Shown one piece after another: positions 62,224 through 64,000 of a stretch of DNA of 64,000 nt. Numbering within the stretch: the stretch's first letter is position 1; each line of letters starts with the position of its first letter. The notes beneath the pieces are model-generated. The model was not told where the DNA came from. It made no database searches and saw only the letters and a program-made list of their open reading frames with translations. Position numbers and translations under genes: made by a program. Origin of the DNA: Aldehydirespirator sp965116965 (lineage in GTDB: Bacteria > Actinomycetota > Acidimicrobiia > Acidimicrobiales > Aldehydirespiratoraceae); the NCBI GenBank assembly GCA_965116965.1, contig OZ220743.1, positions 2,108,001 to 2,172,000 of the forward strand, given 5' to 3'.

Positions 62224-62304
62224 CCTGCTGTATCTGAGGGCCGGCAGTTGCCGGATCGAGTCCCGAGTTCCGAGGCGAGTGGCGCCTGCTACCCTGCGTG
62301 GCTC

Positions 62305-62380
62305 GGGGCCGTTAGCTCAGCCTGGTTAGAGCGCCTGCTCGACACGCAGGAGGTCAGAGGTTCAAATCCCCTACGGCCCA
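62305..62380 (+). tRNA. tRNA-Val (GAC), with anomalies
   Basis: Acceptor stem GGGCCGT / ACGGCCC, D stem GCTC/GAGC and anticodon stem CCTGC/GCAGG pair fully. The anticodon loop TCGACAC gives GAC (Val) but has C where U33 is expected. The T stem AGAGG / CCCCT has one A-C mismatch. CCA is not encoded. The structure is clear, but the two deviations leave open that it is a variant or decaying tRNA. Confidence 0.8.
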
Positions 62381-62548
62381 CTGAGGGGTGTTTGCGTGTT
62401 GGAGCGGCTTGTCTTTGCCAGTTGTCGCCGCAACGGCCCTTGTTGGGCTGTTTCGGCTGCTCTGGAGCCTCAGCGATTGCCGCTGACTGTCACTTGGGCG
62501 CGGCTGTAGTCCGGAATGGGCCCCAACTGGGGCTTCACGAGCGCGGCA

Positions 62549-62575
62549 AAGCTGACGGTCTTGAACCGTCAGCTT
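62549..62575 (-). terminator. Hairpin downstream of the second transposase-like gene
   Basis: AAGCTGACGGT / ACCGTCAGCTT stem with a five-base loop, 22 bases beyond the stop at 62597. It shares CTGACGGT/CCGTCAG and position with the hairpin at 30161-30187. Confidence 0.55.
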
Positions 62576-62596
62576 CGCTGAAGAGGTTTCCGTGTC

Positions 62597-64000
62597 TTAG
62601 GGCGGCCCTCGAGGCGGTGTTTCGGTGGTGAAGAACGGCTGACAGTCGCTGTCGGGGTTGTGTGGCGGAGGAGCACTGTTGCTGCTGGAGCGTTCTTGAT
62701 CGGGTGTGGAGTCGATTGCCGTGTTGAAGTCGTGGCTTGCCGGCCCGCGACGTGTGAGGGACTTGGTTTGCTTCCTGCGGGAAGTGGTGTGTCTACGGCG
62801 CGGTGGACGATTGTTCGCCATCTCGCGGTTCATGGTGATTTGGATGTTGTGCACCGCTGAGGCGAGGATCGCGGCGAGCGCGTGGGGCACCAGTCCGAAC
62901 CTTCTGCAGCTCTTGGCGTCGAAGCCGCCTCTGTCCTTCATTGTGCCGTAAGGGCTCTCCGAGGCGTTGCGGTAGGCATTCACGATCTGGTGGGCGGGTG
63001 TGCCCTGGGGCGGACGGTGGTATCGGCCCAGTTCCTCTGGCTCAAGAATGGCGGCTCCTGCGCAGCACTTGGTGGCGCCGTCGGGGATGGGGACGACGAG
63101 AGCCTCGGGGCTAACGTGCTTGGGCTTCGGCAGGCCCTCTCCGATCAGCTTCCCGGCATGGAATGGGCAAATGAATCGCATGCGGCCGTCGGTGTAGAAG
63201 TGCGTTCGCTGGTAGGCCCAGTTGTTACGTTCCAGCAGGAGTTGATTGAACTGCTCTTCCTCTTGGGCTGTCTGCGGCTTGGGTGGCAGGTCCCGCAGGT
63301 GCTGGGGCATCCAATGGTGGTAGAAGGTGCCGCCGATGTCGAAAGCGGTCTCTCGACGGGCGCCGATCTGCACGACCCTCTCATGGTCAGAGACGCGCAT
63401 GTGGAGCTCCAGGCGGTCCTTGCGCGCGGGGACCACGAACGTCTCGGTCTTTTGGGTCACGCCCTGGTCGGCGGTCACTTCGGTTATGTTCGGGCTGATC
63501 TCGCGCGCCCAATCCGTGACCATCTTGCATCTGGGGCCGGGGTTCGTGTTGGCTGGCGCTGTTTGCACAGAAAGGATGTAGGCGGGAATCTCGGGTCCGA
63601 TGGATGCATCGAGGGGGTTGCCGGCCCAGTAGGTGAACCTGGCGGCATTCGCTGTTGCCACATCAAAACCTGTGAACTCTTGTGCCGTCTGTTTGCTGGT
63701 AGCGGTTCGGTGCCCTGCGCGGGCGTCGAGGTCGAGGCAGCGGACGACGAGCCCATCTGGGCCGAGCGTCATGCCGAGTTCTGCCGCGATCGCACGGGCT
63801 TGTGGCGATGTCATGTCGAGTCTGGGCACCGGCGCGCCGTCTGGAAGCTTGTCGATGTAGGCCTGACGGATCGCTCTTTCGGCGTCGGCTTGTGAGATGA
63901 ACTCTCGACAGACAGCCCATGTCGGGAACGCGGTCAGATCCACCGCTATCGCCTCGATCACAGCGGCGATCTCCGGTGGGACAGTGGCCGCGATCAGGCT
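62597..64000 (-). CDS. DDE transposase-like protein, second copy (runs off the window)
   Basis: The frame is open to the window edge, so the N-terminus is missing; at least 467 codons are visible. It resembles the 642-residue protein at 30209 in PANTNPGP, the VVDLDAR-like and ITEVTADQG blocks, a Cys-containing KCCAGAAI segment matching CCGG of the other, NASESPYGTMKDRGGFD, and the terminal TPPRGPP. The second catalytic Asp region reads ITEVTADQGVTQKTE. No integrase-like gene is seen because upstream sequence is outside the window. Confidence 0.6.
   Translation of the reverse strand, partial: SLIAATVPPEIAAVIEAIAVDLTAFPTWAVCREFISQADAERAIRQAYIDKLPDGAPVPRLDMTSPQARAIAAELGMTLGPDGLVVRCLDLDARAGHRTATSKQTAQEFTGFDVATANAARFTYWAGNPLDASIGPEIPAYILSVQTAPANTNPGPRCKMVTDWAREISPNITEVTADQGVTQKTETFVVPARKDRLELHMRVSDHERVVQIGARRETAFDIGGTFYHHWMPQHLRDLPPKPQTAQEEEQFNQLLLERNNWAYQRTHFYTDGRMRFICPFHAGKLIGEGLPKPKHVSPEALVVPIPDGATKCCAGAAILEPEELGRYHRPPQGTPAHQIVNAYRNASESPYGTMKDRGGFDAKSCRRFGLVPHALAAILASAVHNIQITMNREMANNRPPRRRHTTSRRKQTKSLTRRGPASHDFNTAIDSTPDQERSSSNSAPPPHNPDSDCQPFFTTETPPRGPP

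Overview
The window is 64 kb of high-GC DNA from an actinobacterium. Threonine/proline-rich lipoprotein linkers, a serpin, a plant-type LRR/RTX giant and many apparently leaderless genes would fit an Acidimicrobiia-like lineage, but that placement is inference. About two thirds of it (1-54 kb) is a defence and mobile-element island in various states of decay; 54-62.3 kb looks like ordinary chromosome; the right edge carries a tRNA-Val-like gene and a transposase-like gene.

Left part (1-10 kb): the N-terminus of an McrB-like ATPase, an AbiEi/AbiEii pair, VapBC, a cluster that combines a MNT-type nucleotidyltransferase, an orphan AbiEi-like protein and two copies of an unrecognised protein family (called X here), and an HTH + nucleotidyltransferase pair that looks like a divergent AbiE analogue. 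A short degenerate CRISPR array lies among them. From 9.9 to 12.9 kb there is a graveyard of gene remnants (UDG-like, enoyl-CoA hydratase, adhesin, RNase HI, IS110). A RecQ-type helicase fused to a zinc finger and a nuclease-like segment, with a coiled-coil partner, fills 13-17.3 kb.

Middle part: an SH3-like lipoprotein, a second degenerate CRISPR array in the opposite orientation, a GxxExxY protein, a 5'-truncated DNA polymerase III delta' gene, a 2000-residue LRR-SGNH hydrolase-RTX protein and an RCC1-repeat lipoprotein. Two copies of a ~145-bp direct repeat flank the last three. An integrase-like plus DDE transposase-like pair (30.2-33.2 kb) precedes a type ISP restriction-modification gene followed by a DEDDh exonuclease-BRCT gene. 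Both genes are interrupted by intact insertion sequences (1759 bp with CTAG target duplication; 1950 bp with TCCGA). Removing each IS restores the reading frame exactly. The same restriction gene carries a 20-unit tetranucleotide tract followed by three homologous ~40-residue modules in three different frames, each overlapping the next by NTGA.

Right part: a promoter-XRE/ImmA metallopeptidase operon (44.7-46.3 kb), two unrecognised genes, and then a single 1131-residue polypeptide joining E2-like, E1-like, JAB/MPN and patatin domains, co-transcribed with a metallo-beta-lactamase-fold protein. This is the strongest candidate for an undescribed defence system here. From 54 kb on come a DUF418 membrane protein, a DUF4389 protein, a substrate-binding-protein pseudogene, a DUF1801 protein, an ArsR/permease pair, a secreted serpin, an enoyl-CoA hydratase and a DUF4143 ATPase.
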